A DNA stretch of 64,000 nucleotides from CAYLPJ01 sp964385465 (GCA_964385465.1 CAYLPJ010000004.1:95248-159247), one strand, 5' to 3'. Positions 26,501 to 34,629 are shown, counted from the first letter of the stretch. Notes: generated by a model not told the origin, from the letters alone. Numbers and translations are program-made.

Positions 26501-27007
26501 GGCATCTGCGGGGACGACACCGGCGTCGAGACGCTCGTCGCCGCGCTTGACGCCGCCGGCGGCTGGGACGAGAAGATCCCCCTCGGCCGCATGGCTGACT
26601 TCTCCCAACTCCCCACGCCGGTGGACTCGCTGGTGTACGCCCTCGGCTACAGCGGGGACCGCCGCGCCCTCGAGCCGATCCTCCGCAAAGCCAGGCTCCT
26701 CGACGCCCGCGCCGCCCTCAGCCACCATCGCGCGGTGGCGATCGCGCTGGAGAAGCTCGCCCGCCGCGAGGCCGCGCCCGTCCTCGCCGAGGTCCTCCGC
26801 CGCCGGGGGATGAGCGGGCACGCCGGCATCGAGCCCACGCGCGCGCCGGGGCGCATCCCGCCGCTGCGGGAGATCGTCCTTGCCCGCGCCCTGTACCGGC
26901 TCGGGGACCACGAGGGCCTCGGCGAGCGTATCCTCGAGGCCTACGCCAAGGACCTCCGCGGCGTCCTCGCCCGCCACGCCCGCGCCGTCCTGCGACAGCG
27001 GCAGTGA
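23522..27007 (+). CDS. secreted double-Rossmann FAD-dependent oxidoreductase (tandem paralog)
   Basis: The 1161-residue product shares the whole layout of its upstream neighbour: signal peptide, first fold with VDVVVAGGSAAAVEAA, discoidin-like insertion (SVQYDGDVSLLCDLG), second fold from about residue 577 (YDVVVVGGGTSGAPAG) and a HEAT-like tail. It begins three bases after the previous stop. The GTG at 23522 has a good Shine-Dalgarno (GGGGAG) in the upstream gene's end. However, its first 28 codons lie in the GTGAGACCGG-type repeat and give a strange Arg-rich leader. The ATG at 23606 is the alternative, with a signal peptide lacking a basic n-region. The pair looks like a recent tandem duplication with divergence. 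Confidence 0.8.
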   Translation: MGPECRKTGRPEGLEAARARPRAGRTAAMLALAVLAAGAAGAQRRAVMESKRDVPIACEVDVVVAGGSAAAVEAAAAAARAGAKVFLAAPRPYLGDDLCGTLRLWRPEGVELETDLARRLFADASVPSPAPRPAAAPESARFSYKADRPSAGRHKDTDPPSVLTDGRWTSAITDSVQYDGDVSLLCDLGRQRPLKRLRLIAYRKAGAYGVASVTVEAGPAPDKLAPAGKASEATVRKPGGKWDVTEFALPLKAAARCVRVAVKMADGCERVLLGELAIETADTDAAPARPEPTPAPEPDTLRPVTTPMHVKATLDRALLDAGVRFLFGCYATDLLVDAEGRPAGIVIANRAGRQAVRAKVVVDATDRAVLAEQAGAAFRPWPGAKVTCRRVVIGGRPREAAGLAARTVGRAPGGDRPEIIEYAMDLPIPAATPEAFATAEHALRDATFSPAADEPGERFWLVPADTLKACCDVAVGPARPAEGERLYVLGPRSDLPAERRDHPLKLLALAEQVGSAAAAEAGGVDAPEGVRVAGVEPPPGPADRGEVRERLAGPRPLDRGLADVPAPARGLPVLGAYDVVVVGGGTSGAPAGIAAARGGAKTLVIEFLHELGGVGTAGLISRYHFGRRVGFTAEVDEGVAELGGPHAPKGNRGWDPRHKAEWWRRAVRRAGGQVWYGGLGCGVLADGETVRGVVVATRFGRGVVLAGTVIDATGNGDVADAAGAETMFVGPSHIAVQGTGLPVRRLGAGYTNSDYLLVDDADMLDRWRAFLQVRRPEAWDAGQLIDSRERRRVVGDVVLTILDQIAGRTWPDTIVQSHSNYDSHGYPSHEYFMLADRGRDGRPAGGKPYTPYRCLLPAGVEGMLVVGLGASAHRDAMALIRMQADLQNQGYAAGTAAAMAARARTTPRRIDVDALQKHLAEVGNIPAEVLGHDDNFPLPDRVVAEAVDSLRSGQANHRSVAVVLAHLDAALPLLRKAYAAATGAEKLTYARFLGICGDDTGVETLVAALDAAGGWDEKIPLGRMADFSQLPTPVDSLVYALGYSGDRRALEPILRKARLLDARAALSHHRAVAIALEKLARREAAPVLAEVLRRRGMSGHAGIEPTRAPGRIPPLREIVLARALYRLGDHEGLGERILEAYAKDLRGVLARHARAVLRQRQ

Positions 27008-27134
27008 CCCCCCGGGCACCTGCTTGCCTGGCCATCACGCCCTTCGACGCCCTCGCCGCCGCGTCCTACGGTCACGTGCGTGCATCCCTCGAGGCGGCCG
27101 GCACGCCGATCGGCCCGTTGGACGAGCCCGCCGC

Positions 27135-28280
27135 TCACGTGCCGGGAACGATCTCGTCCGTCGACTCGGGCACGGAATCGATCTCGCGGAGCTGATCCAC
27201 GTACGGCCGGACGGCCTTCTCAAGCCGGATCATCGCGCCGATCATCCTGTCTTGCACAGCCGGCCACTTGTCGGAGTCGTCGCGGTAGCCCCCTTCCAAC
27301 TCCTCTGCCAGGTAGGACTTCTTCAGGTCCTGGCAAGGGTTCCACTCGAGTTTCCCGCCGTACGCCTGCTCGATCGTTTCGCGGCGTTCCTTCAGCCAGG
27401 CAAGGCGGCCCTCGTTCAGGGACTTCTCCGCCTCAAGGACAAACCGTACCGAGGCGGTGTGCTGCCGTACCACGTATATGAACAGCGCGCCGCTGATACC
27501 GCTGCCGGCTGCAATCCAACTTTCCTTCGATGGCGAGACGTTCTCAAACAAGTGCGTGCGCCCCGTTGATCGCTCAAGAAGTGCGCTCCAGAAGGCGTGT
27601 CGCAGCGCCTCCCGGCCGCCCTGCTCGACGCGATCCTGCCTCTCACGAACGGCCTTCTCCCGGATGCGAATGATGTAGTCTTGCGCCTCGGGAAGCGGGA
27701 TGACTTGCTGCACGTCCACAAGGACGCGCTGCCCGTCCCTGTAAGGACGCATTCGCACGCATCGAATGTCCAGTTCCCGGTGGTTGAGCCACATCACCGA
27801 GGTCGTGAGTTCCCGGGAGAAGTCGGCCGCGACCAGCACGATCCGTACGTCCTGAGCAAACCGATCCTCGTCTGGCTCGTCCCAACCCAGGAACTCCAGG
27901 ATCGCCCCCATGCCATCGGCCGATCCGCCGTTGCGCCGCAGGTATTCCCCATGGACTTCGGCCGCCTTGTCGAACGTCATGGTCGACACCATGGCGGCAT
28001 ATCGTATGGCTTGCAGTTCCGCGTGCCCGGCGTCCTCGGTTCGCTTGAGCTCGATCACGACGAGATTGGCGTCCTTATCGATCGCGAGGAGGTCGATCTC
28101 GCGACGGGAGTCCTCCCAGTGCCGGAAGGCCTCGGCCAGCACCAGCGTGTCGGGACAGACCACGTCGATCTGCGCCCTGAGCAGGCGCTGGAGGTCGTCT
28201 CGCTCCCGAAGACCGGCTGTCGCGAACGAAGTCTGCGCGAAGGGGACGATCCTGTCTGACGTGATCTCATAGATGGCCAT
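27135..28280 (-). CDS. PD-(D/E)XK nuclease-like protein with DUF4268-type C-terminus
   Basis: The 381-residue product has an N-terminal domain (about residues 1-170) with REIDLLAIDKDANLVVIELKR (from residue 59), matching the D...ExK core of PD-(D/E)XK nucleases such as the NucS/endonuclease group. The C-terminal half, with FWSALLERS, then KESWIAAGSG and ETIEQAYGGKLEW, resembles DUF4268. Such proteins are often found beside restriction-modification genes. It lies 205 bp downstream of the PaeR7I-type gene on the same strand and could belong to the same defence island. Base composition is less GC-rich than the flanking host genes. Its function is not established. Confidence 0.7.
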   Translation of the reverse strand: MAIYEITSDRIVPFAQTSFATAGLRERDDLQRLLRAQIDVVCPDTLVLAEAFRHWEDSRREIDLLAIDKDANLVVIELKRTEDAGHAELQAIRYAAMVSTMTFDKAAEVHGEYLRRNGGSADGMGAILEFLGWDEPDEDRFAQDVRIVLVAADFSRELTTSVMWLNHRELDIRCVRMRPYRDGQRVLVDVQQVIPLPEAQDYIIRIREKAVRERQDRVEQGGREALRHAFWSALLERSTGRTHLFENVSPSKESWIAAGSGISGALFIYVVRQHTASVRFVLEAEKSLNEGRLAWLKERRETIEQAYGGKLEWNPCQDLKKSYLAEELEGGYRDDSDKWPAVQDRMIGAMIRLEKAVRPYVDQLREIDSVPESTDEIVPGT

Positions 28281-28485
28281 CAGCCTTCCTCCTCGGGGCC
28301 AGGACCCTGAATCGGGGGACGGAAGACGCGGGGGAACATACCTCCCCGTTCATACCTGCCTTCCTCCGTTCCTGTCCAGCTTCATCCGACCGGTCGGGGT
28401 TGCCTGCCGACTGCTCCTTGGTTGCCGTTGGCCCCCCATCCATCACTTCATGCCTGTTACTGGCGCCTCTCTGGCGATTCCTCTG

Positions 28486-29220
28486 TCAGGCCACGATGCC
28501 GGCAATCTTCCCGGCAAGGCTGGCCGCGAAGCGGCGGGGGCTTGTCAGTTCGCTGGATGTTCGGAAAGCTCCCGTCCTGGCCGATCTCCTGTCTGTCAGG
28601 ACCAACGCGGCCGCGTCATAGAGTTGCTCCTGCACCAGTTTGCGGCACAGGATCTCGTAGCGAGCGGCGTAGCTCGTATTCTCGAACTCAGGCATCGCCG
28701 GGAAATGCCGCGAGGTGAACGAAACCCGGGCGGTCGACTTCGGGCATTCCTCCAAGACGAAGAAATACCCTACAAAGGGCTTTGGGCCATCCCCGAAGAC
28801 GCCCTCTCGGAAGGCGGTGTTCAGATCGGCGGCGTTGCCCGGGGCTTCCTCCACCCGGTTGTTGAAATTGTTGCCGAAGGATGGCCCCACCTGGGATTTG
28901 AATTCGATGGCCGCGAGAAGCCGGCTCCCTTCCATGACAAGCAGGTCCCAGTTCTTCACGGGTCGGTAGAAGCCTGGAATCGCCAGATCGGCCCGGCCGT
29001 CAGAGAACACGCCGGCCTTTCCGAGTCCATTGGCCAATATGATCTGGCGAACCATGGCCACGAAGCCATCCATGTTCTTGCCTGCTGTGACTCCGGCACG
29101 GTTGCCCTGGTCGGCCCGCCCGCGCTTCTTCTGGCTCCTGGCAGCTCGCAGCCGCGCCTTCCAGAAGTGCTTGACGGCCTTGGGCATGGTTCGATCCAAG
29201 GCGGCGATGTCTACGGCCAT
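28486..29220 (-). CDS. PaeR7I/XhoI-family type II restriction endonuclease
   Basis: The 244-residue product has the family's usual length (PaeR7I is about 246). It keeps the signature block GFYRPVKNWDLLV, then LLAAIEFKSQVGPSFGNN, where Asp and the ExK pair form the PD-(D/E)XK-type site, and NRVEEAPGNAADL after it. Known members cut CTCGAG, so that specificity is likely though unproven. The start at 29220 lies 8 bp after the methyltransferase stop, so modification precedes restriction on one transcript. Lower GC than the neighbours suggests horizontal gain. Confidence 0.9.
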   Translation of the reverse strand: MAVDIAALDRTMPKAVKHFWKARLRAARSQKKRGRADQGNRAGVTAGKNMDGFVAMVRQIILANGLGKAGVFSDGRADLAIPGFYRPVKNWDLLVMEGSRLLAAIEFKSQVGPSFGNNFNNRVEEAPGNAADLNTAFREGVFGDGPKPFVGYFFVLEECPKSTARVSFTSRHFPAMPEFENTSYAARYEILCRKLVQEQLYDAAALVLTDRRSARTGAFRTSSELTSPRRFAASLAGKIAGIVA

Positions 29221-29228
29221 GGTTGCCC

Positions 29229-30233
29229 CTACTCGATGACCTCAAGTCGATGGTGACTGCCCAGGATGCTCGTGTGCCTTCGGAATCGCCGTGCGGCCAG
29301 ACCCAGATAGTCACCATCGACTTCCACGCCGATGCTGTTTCTTCCCGTCTGCCAAGCGGCCAGAGCGGTAGTGCCAGAGCCGAGAAACGGGTCGAGAACG
29401 GTGTCACCCACGAAGCTGAACATGCGGATCAGTCGGGTTGCCAGCTCGATCGGAAACGGGGCCGGGTGTTTCCGCGTCGAGGCGCCCTTCACGTCGGTCC
29501 AGATCTGACGGAACCACAGCTTGTGCAGTTCGTCAGGAATGACACTGAAGGCGCGCTCCAGGGAACCGGGGCTTCGGTATCCGCCCGGTTTTCGCTCCAT
29601 CAGGACGAACTCGATGTCGTTCTTGATAACCGCGTTCGGCTCATAGGGCTTTCCGAGGAATCCGCCTCCGTTGCCGGGCACCTCGAACTTTGCGTTGGCG
29701 ATCTTGTGCCAGATGATCGGCGCCAGGTTGTCGAAGCCCATCTTTCGGCAATGCTCTTGAATGGAGGCATGAAGCGGAACGACCGTATGCCTGCCACGGT
29801 TCTTGCGGCGCGAGAGGCAGACATCCCCAACAACGCACACCAACCGTCCCCCGGGCACAAGGGCCCTGTAGCAGTGCGACCAGACACGATCGATTTCCCG
29901 GAGAAACGCGGCGTAGTCCTCCACGTCTCCAAGCTGGGCCTCGTTTTCGTTGTACCGCTTGAGCGTCCAGTATGGCGGAGACGTAAGGACGAGATGAACA
30001 CTCTCGGCCGGCATGAAGTCAAGCTTGCGGGCATCAGCGCGGCGCATCTCGTGCCTGGTAGGCAACGTCGGCAGGACCGCCTCGATGTCTCGAGCCGCCA
30101 CCCGATCCTTCGCCAGCTTCGGAATCGCCGATTGGGAACGACCGAGCTCCTGCAGACTCGGGGGCGCAAAGCCCTGCAGTACCGCCTCTTTGGAGGATTC
30201 GTCGAATGTCAGAAATTCAGTTTGCTCGCCCAT
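29229..30233 (-). CDS. beta-class DNA methyltransferase of the PaeR7I-type system
   Basis: The 334-residue product has motif IV TSPPYW near residue 85, then the SAM-binding motif I DPFLGSGTT near residue 290. That order defines the beta class, and the SPPY form is typical of N4-cytosine enzymes, though N6-adenine cannot be excluded. It should protect the CTCGAG sites cut by the neighbouring enzyme. The frame stays open far upstream, but the ATG at 30233 is preferred: GGTGGAG precedes it, and the extra residues read like non-coding sequence that contains a promoter. The host genes around it have higher GC. Confidence 0.85.
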   Translation of the reverse strand: MGEQTEFLTFDESSKEAVLQGFAPPSLQELGRSQSAIPKLAKDRVAARDIEAVLPTLPTRHEMRRADARKLDFMPAESVHLVLTSPPYWTLKRYNENEAQLGDVEDYAAFLREIDRVWSHCYRALVPGGRLVCVVGDVCLSRRKNRGRHTVVPLHASIQEHCRKMGFDNLAPIIWHKIANAKFEVPGNGGGFLGKPYEPNAVIKNDIEFVLMERKPGGYRSPGSLERAFSVIPDELHKLWFRQIWTDVKGASTRKHPAPFPIELATRLIRMFSFVGDTVLDPFLGSGTTALAAWQTGRNSIGVEVDGDYLGLAARRFRRHTSILGSHHRLEVIE

Positions 30234-30296
30234 ACTCCACCGTGCCAGAGCGTCAGGGGGCGGGGGGCCGGCCCAGCCTCCGCAAGAACGGTTGCC

Positions 30297-30325
30297 ATTG
30301 TACGTGGACCGGCGGGGCGTCTCAA
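30297..30325 (-). promoter_or_regulatory. candidate promoter P1 of the restriction-modification operon
   Basis: On the minus strand TTGAGA (30325-30320), exactly 17 bp, TACAAT (30302-30297). Transcription would begin about 57 bp upstream of the methyltransferase ATG. This is one of the best promoter matches in the window. Confidence 0.5.
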
Positions 30326-30415
30326 CGGGAGCCTCCACCCGCCAAGGGGTTTGCCGTGCCGGGGAGCTTCGCCGTGATTGGCCTCTGCGGAGGCTCGGAA
30401 ACGCCGCAGGACCCG

Positions 30416-30444
30416 ATTCTAATCGCAGGCCGAGAGACAGACAA
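30416..30444 (-). promoter_or_regulatory. candidate promoter P2 of the restriction-modification operon
   Basis: On the minus strand TTGTCT (30444-30439), 17 bp, TAGAAT (30421-30416), about 120 bp upstream of P1. The 341-bp gap between the methyltransferase and the PhoR-like gene otherwise shows no gene. Confidence 0.4.
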
Positions 30445-30574
30445 CGCATCTCACCCGTTCGCCCTTGCATCGCGCTGTTCTTGCCGAAGTCCATCCCGCG
30501 CGGCCGGGCCTTGCTGGCGGTCGGTGGTTTCTTTCGGTGCCGGTGCCTGATGCCTGGTGGCCGGCCGGGTGGGT

Positions 30575-32359
30575 TCAGGCGGGGAGTCGGACGGTGACGG
30601 TGGTGCCTTCGCCGACCTTGCTTTCCAGTTCCACCGTGCCTCCGAGGCGGTCGGCGGCGTGTCTGACGACGGCCAGGCCCAGGCCGCTGCCGCGGTGGCG
30701 GACGTCGCCGGTCCGGGACGGGTCCACCTGGTAGAAGTAGTCGAAGACGCGCGGCTGCTCCTCGTCGGGGATCCCCTCGCCGGTGTCGGCGACGCTCAAC
30801 GTGGCCTCGCCGTCGGCAAGGGACATCGCCAGCAGGACCCGCCCGCCGGCGGCGGTGCGCTTCAGGGCGTTGTCCAGCAGGTTCTGGAGGATCAGGTCCA
30901 CCAGCCGGCGGTTGGTGGTCAGGGGGGGGGCGTCGTCATCGACGCGGAGGCTCAGGGCGATGCCCCGCCGCTCGGCCTCGGCGGCGAACCGCGAGCGGAC
31001 CCACTCGGCCAGTTCGCCGAGGCGTACCTCCTCGGCCGCCGATACGGGCTGGACCTCGGCGACCTCGCTGAAGTGCAGCATGTCGGTGGTCAGGTGCTGG
31101 AGGCGGGCGACCTGGCGGTCGAGCATCGTCAGTACGTCGCCGGCGGAGTCGCTCTCGACCCGGGCGTCTTCGAGGGCGTCGACGGCCGCCCGCAGCGTGG
31201 CCACCGGGGTGCGGAGCTCGTGGGAGGCATTGGTGATGAACCGCGCCTTCATCTCGGCGGTCTCGATGATGTCGGTCACGTCGCGGAGGACGATGAGCAT
31301 GCCGATGGGCCTGTCCTCCTCGGCCACCGGGGAGACGCTGACCTCCAGGTGCATCCGCCGCCCGTCGTGGAGCGTGTCGGTCCGCAGGCCCTCGCCCCGG
31401 CCGGTCTGGCGGACCCGCTCGCAGGCGTCGAGCACGTCGGGCAGGCGGACGACGGACTGGACGTGCCGCCCGTCGCAGCCGTAGGCGTCCAGGATCTCCT
31501 CGGCCGCCCGATTGATGAGGATCACGCGGTACTCGGCGTCGGTGGCGACGACCCCCTCGCGGAGGTTGGTCACGACGGTCTGGAGGTTGGCCTCGCGTTC
31601 CATGGCGGCGGCCATCTGGCGGGCGAGGCCCTCGGCCATTTCGTTGAGCGCGTCGGAGAGCTGCCGCAGCTCGCGCGAGCCGCCGACGCGGACGCGCTGA
31701 TCGAGGTTGCCCGAGGCGAGAGACCTCGCCGCGCCGGTCAGCTCGCGAAGCGGCGAGTACCACAGCCAGCTCAGCAGCAGCGCGAGCATGACGGCCCCGG
31801 CCGCGGCGGCCCCGGCCCCGAACCACAGCGACCGGGAGAGGAAATCGCTGCTCTCGCCGAGCGCGCGGACGGGCATGGCCACGCGGACGACGGCCACCCT
31901 TTCGCCGTCGAGCTCGAGGGGGACGGCGTGGTAGCGGAATTCGCGCCCGAGCGTCTCGCTGGTCCGCCGCCCCCAGCCTTCCCTGCCTTCCAGGGCGGCC
32001 ATCACCTCGGGCCGGTCCGGCGTGTCGTGGGGCCTCATGCGCTCGGCGGGCATGGGGCTGCTGTCGCCCCCGACCGTGCCGTCGGGGAGGATGACGGTCA
32101 GGCGAAGGTCGCCGAGGGACCGGCGGGCGAGGCGTTTGCAGAATCGGTCGAGCTCGCCGGGGCGGTCCCTGACCTCGTCCCAGACGGCCCCCAGCCACCC
32201 GGCGGCGAAGGCGGTCACCCGGCGCTGCTCCTGGCGCTGGAGGCTGTGGTAGCTGGCGTCGAGGTGGTGGTTGGCCACCCACACGCCCAGCAGGAGGATC
32301 ACCACCACCAGGGCGAGGTTTCCCAGAAACAGCTTGGTGAAAAAGCTTCGGCCTGTCAC
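30575..32359 (-). CDS. phoR: PhoR-like sensor histidine kinase
   Basis: The 594-residue membrane kinase has two transmembrane helices (about residues 7-27 and 175-200) around a periplasmic sensor domain. A HAMP linker follows (LTGAARSLASGNLDQRV), then a PAS domain (about 255-355), a dimerisation domain with the phosphorylated histidine in ASHELRTP (His380), and the ATPase with NLLDNA, DTGEGIP and GSGLGLA. The start is GTG at 32359 with GGGAGGGA seven bases upstream. It is the last gene of a Na/Pi transporter-PhoU-kinase unit, so phosphate sensing is likely. No response regulator is adjacent, so PhoB must be encoded elsewhere. A run of nine C on the coding strand lies near residue 479. Confidence 0.85.
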   Translation of the reverse strand: MTGRSFFTKLFLGNLALVVVILLLGVWVANHHLDASYHSLQRQEQRRVTAFAAGWLGAVWDEVRDRPGELDRFCKRLARRSLGDLRLTVILPDGTVGGDSSPMPAERMRPHDTPDRPEVMAALEGREGWGRRTSETLGREFRYHAVPLELDGERVAVVRVAMPVRALGESSDFLSRSLWFGAGAAAAGAVMLALLLSWLWYSPLRELTGAARSLASGNLDQRVRVGGSRELRQLSDALNEMAEGLARQMAAAMEREANLQTVVTNLREGVVATDAEYRVILINRAAEEILDAYGCDGRHVQSVVRLPDVLDACERVRQTGRGEGLRTDTLHDGRRMHLEVSVSPVAEEDRPIGMLIVLRDVTDIIETAEMKARFITNASHELRTPVATLRAAVDALEDARVESDSAGDVLTMLDRQVARLQHLTTDMLHFSEVAEVQPVSAAEEVRLGELAEWVRSRFAAEAERRGIALSLRVDDDAPPLTTNRRLVDLILQNLLDNALKRTAAGGRVLLAMSLADGEATLSVADTGEGIPDEEQPRVFDYFYQVDPSRTGDVRHRGSGLGLAVVRHAADRLGGTVELESKVGEGTTVTVRLPA

Positions 32360-32412
32360 GGTGCGGTCCCTCCCGGGGCTCCGCGTGGACGAACCGGCCG
32401 AACGGCGGCCCG

Positions 32413-33078
32413 TCACGTACTGTGGAAGTCCAGCAGGGGCACGGAAGACCCGACGCTGATGGCGACGTTGCCCAGGTGCCTGGCCACGCGCTTGTAGTGC
32501 CTGGCCAGCAGCACGTAGGCGACTGCCTCGTCGGCCGGGATGCCCTCCCGGATCCGCAGCAGTTGCTGGACGATCATGTCGCACTGCCCGCTGAGGGCGC
32601 CGATCTGGCGGGTGACGCCCTCTGCGGCGTTCTGGTTGCCGGTGACGAAGGCCTCTCGTGTCGGCGCGAACATCTCCAGCACGGTGCCGCGGACCTCCTG
32701 GAGCGGCTCGCTGAACTCCGGATGCTCGAACGGCTTGGTGTAGAACCTTCCGACCTCGAAGATGTTCTTGCAGTAATCGCCGATCCGCTCGGCATCCTTG
32801 ACGACGCTCATCATGACCAGGCAGGGCGCCAGGTCCCTGGCCCCGGCGACCGAGAGGTGCGTGACGATCTGGCGCCGGACGTCCTTCTCGATCTCGTTGA
32901 TCAGGCGGTCCTTCTCGTAGAGCTTGTCCGAAACGTCGTGCCAGTCCTGGCGGCGCATCAGCACGTCGGTGGCCCGGTCGAACATCCACTGGCCCACCTC
33001 GAGCATCTCGCCGATCCTGGCCGAAAGCTCCTTGACGACGTCCCGCTTGCGAAAGGCGTTGATGATTTCTCGAAACAT
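32413..33078 (-). CDS. phoU: PhoU-domain protein
   Basis: The 221-residue, all-helical product has the two-bundle layout of PhoU-like proteins. Metal-type acidic pairs lie in DVSDKLYEKDRLINEIEKDV (about residues 46-65), and the conserved helix MMSVVKDAERIGDYCKNI is near residue 89. PhoU proteins restrain phosphate uptake and link the transporter to the PhoR kinase. Its place between a Na/Pi cotransporter and the kinase fits this role. The ATG at 33078 follows the transporter stop by 20 bp, and the kinase start follows its own stop by 53 bp, so the three probably form one operon. Confidence 0.85.
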   Translation of the reverse strand: MFREIINAFRKRDVVKELSARIGEMLEVGQWMFDRATDVLMRRQDWHDVSDKLYEKDRLINEIEKDVRRQIVTHLSVAGARDLAPCLVMMSVVKDAERIGDYCKNIFEVGRFYTKPFEHPEFSEPLQEVRGTVLEMFAPTREAFVTGNQNAAEGVTRQIGALSGQCDMIVQQLLRIREGIPADEAVAYVLLARHYKRVARHLGNVAISVGSSVPLLDFHST

Positions 33079-33098
33079 GTTGCCACTCCCTGCCGGCG

Positions 33099-34352
33099 CT
33101 ACGTGCCCAGCCAGGCCGTCAACGCGATCATGAGCGTCGGGACGCCGAAGTAGATGCAGAACAGGAACACGACCGCCAGCCATCGCCGCCGCATCGCCAG
33201 CTTTGCCAGGCCTTTGGCCAAGGACAATGGTATGAACTGAAGCGGCCAGAATACCGCGATGCCGTAGATATTGAACAGCAGGTGCCCGAACGCGCACGCC
33301 ATGGCCGGGGCGCAGCCGGTGCCGAGGGCGGCCAGAATGGCCGTCATCGTCGTGCCCACGTTGGCGCCCAGCGTGTACGGGTAGACCTGGCGGAGTTTGA
33401 GGATGCCCGCGCCGATCAGGGGCACGACGAGGCTGGTCGTCACCGACGAGCTCTGCACCGCGATGGTCGTCAGGATCCCCACCATGAACGCCACGCCCGG
33501 GTTGCGGAACAGCGTGCGGCTGAACACCCCGCTGAGCCGCCCGGCCAGCAGGCTCCGCAGCAGGCGGACCAGCACCCAGAGCGAGGCGAACAGCACCACC
33601 AGCGCCAGGGCCGCCAGCAGGCTGCCCGCGACGGTGGGCGGCAGGCCCAGGACGTCGAGCGTAAGCCATTTGCCCGCCGCGGCGATCTGCCCGAAGGACC
33701 TCTTGAGGATGTCGATCCGGTCGGTCGGGTCGGCGCTGAACACCCGCGTGCCGCCCAGGACCTCGGAAACCCACTCCGTGACCCGAGAGATGATCCCGAA
33801 GGCGGCCTCCAGGGGCAGCAGCAGCGTCACCGAGAGGATGTTGAAGAAATCGTGGACCACCGCCCCGGCCAGCGAGCGACGGAACTCCTTGCGCCGGCGA
33901 ATGTTGGCGAGCGAAACCAGCGTGTTGGTCACCGACGTGCCGATGTTCGCCCCCATCACGATGGGGATCGCCGCAGAAAGGGAAACGTCCCCGCCGGCGA
34001 CAAGACCGACCGTCATCGAGGTGGTGAAGCTGCTGGACTGGACCAGCGACGTGACCAGCACGCCCGTGAACAGCCCCGTGACCGGATCCCGGACGAAGCC
34101 GAAGAGCCAGTCCAGAAAGGCCGCGCCGGCCGGGTCCCGCGCGATGGTCTTCAGCCCCCCGCCGAGCATGCTGACCGAGGAGATGAACAGGTAGAGCACG
34201 CAAACGGCGATGAGCCCGTGGACCCATGAGCGACCGTTGTCGGATCTCTCGGGTACGGGGGCACCCCCGAGCGGCTCCGGCGGTGAGGGCTGGGCAAACA
34301 GCACGGCTGGTCGGATCCTTTCCAGGCGTCGGCTCGATGAGCCCGCGACCAT
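33099..34352 (-). CDS. Na/Pi cotransporter family protein
   Basis: The 417-residue inner-membrane transporter of the NptA/PF02690 family imports phosphate with sodium. Two inverted repeats each carry a QSSS motif (LVQSSSFTTS and AVQSSSVTTS), and each is followed by a GAN(I/V)GT motif (GANIGTSVT and GANVGTTMT). About nine hydrophobic segments span the membrane after a 40-residue polar N-terminus. The ATG at 34352 is chosen; a TTG 30 bases upstream is also open. It heads the operon with PhoU and the PhoR-like kinase. The AT-rich palindrome at 34508-34542 is a candidate control site. Confidence 0.85.
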   Translation of the reverse strand: MVAGSSSRRLERIRPAVLFAQPSPPEPLGGAPVPERSDNGRSWVHGLIAVCVLYLFISSVSMLGGGLKTIARDPAGAAFLDWLFGFVRDPVTGLFTGVLVTSLVQSSSFTTSMTVGLVAGGDVSLSAAIPIVMGANIGTSVTNTLVSLANIRRRKEFRRSLAGAVVHDFFNILSVTLLLPLEAAFGIISRVTEWVSEVLGGTRVFSADPTDRIDILKRSFGQIAAAGKWLTLDVLGLPPTVAGSLLAALALVVLFASLWVLVRLLRSLLAGRLSGVFSRTLFRNPGVAFMVGILTTIAVQSSSVTTSLVVPLIGAGILKLRQVYPYTLGANVGTTMTAILAALGTGCAPAMACAFGHLLFNIYGIAVFWPLQFIPLSLAKGLAKLAMRRRWLAVVFLFCIYFGVPTLMIALTAWLGT

Positions 34353-34507
34353 ACTCAGCAGCCCCCGCCGGGGCAAGCGCAATCCTAACGATCCCTTGAC
34401 GCCTTCTTAACCCCCGCCTGCTCGCGAGACGCCCCGGCCGAGACCGCCCCTGTCCCTTCTGTCCAGCCTGTCCACCCGCCCGAACTCCGGACAGGAACAC
34501 TCTTACA

Positions 34508-34542
34508 CATAAACTGTTTTAATAAAAGTATTTACAGTTATG
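34508..34542. promoter_or_regulatory. AT-rich inverted repeat upstream of the phosphate operon
   Basis: Arms CATAAACTGT (34508-34517) and ACAGTTATG (34534-34542) pair with one bulged base around a 16-bp A/T core. This island stands out sharply from the GC-rich surroundings. It lies about 155 bp upstream of the Na/Pi cotransporter start, so it could be its promoter or an operator; it could also end the upstream dehydrogenase transcript. Confidence 0.4.
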
Positions 34543-34629
34543 CGGCCTGCCGTGTGTCCCGCGTCTCAACGGCGGACAGAACCGACACACCCGCACAATG
34601 GGGGCGGTCCGGGCCAGCCCGGGGGGAGT

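Noticed and set aside
19958..27019. 2353-codon open frame on the minus strand opposite both FAD oxidoreductases
   Set aside because: It is antisense shadow of two well-supported genes, spans their intergenic junction and shows no domain.
29229..30494. A 421-residue version of the methyltransferase starting at 30494
   Set aside because: The extra N-terminal residues lack any motif, overlap two promoter candidates and have no ribosome site, unlike the ATG at 30233.
30234..30574. tRNA remnant in the gap upstream of the methyltransferase
   Set aside because: A GATTCTAATCG stretch looked anticodon-like, but no acceptor or T-arm pairs with it; it is better read as the -10 region of a minus-strand promoter.
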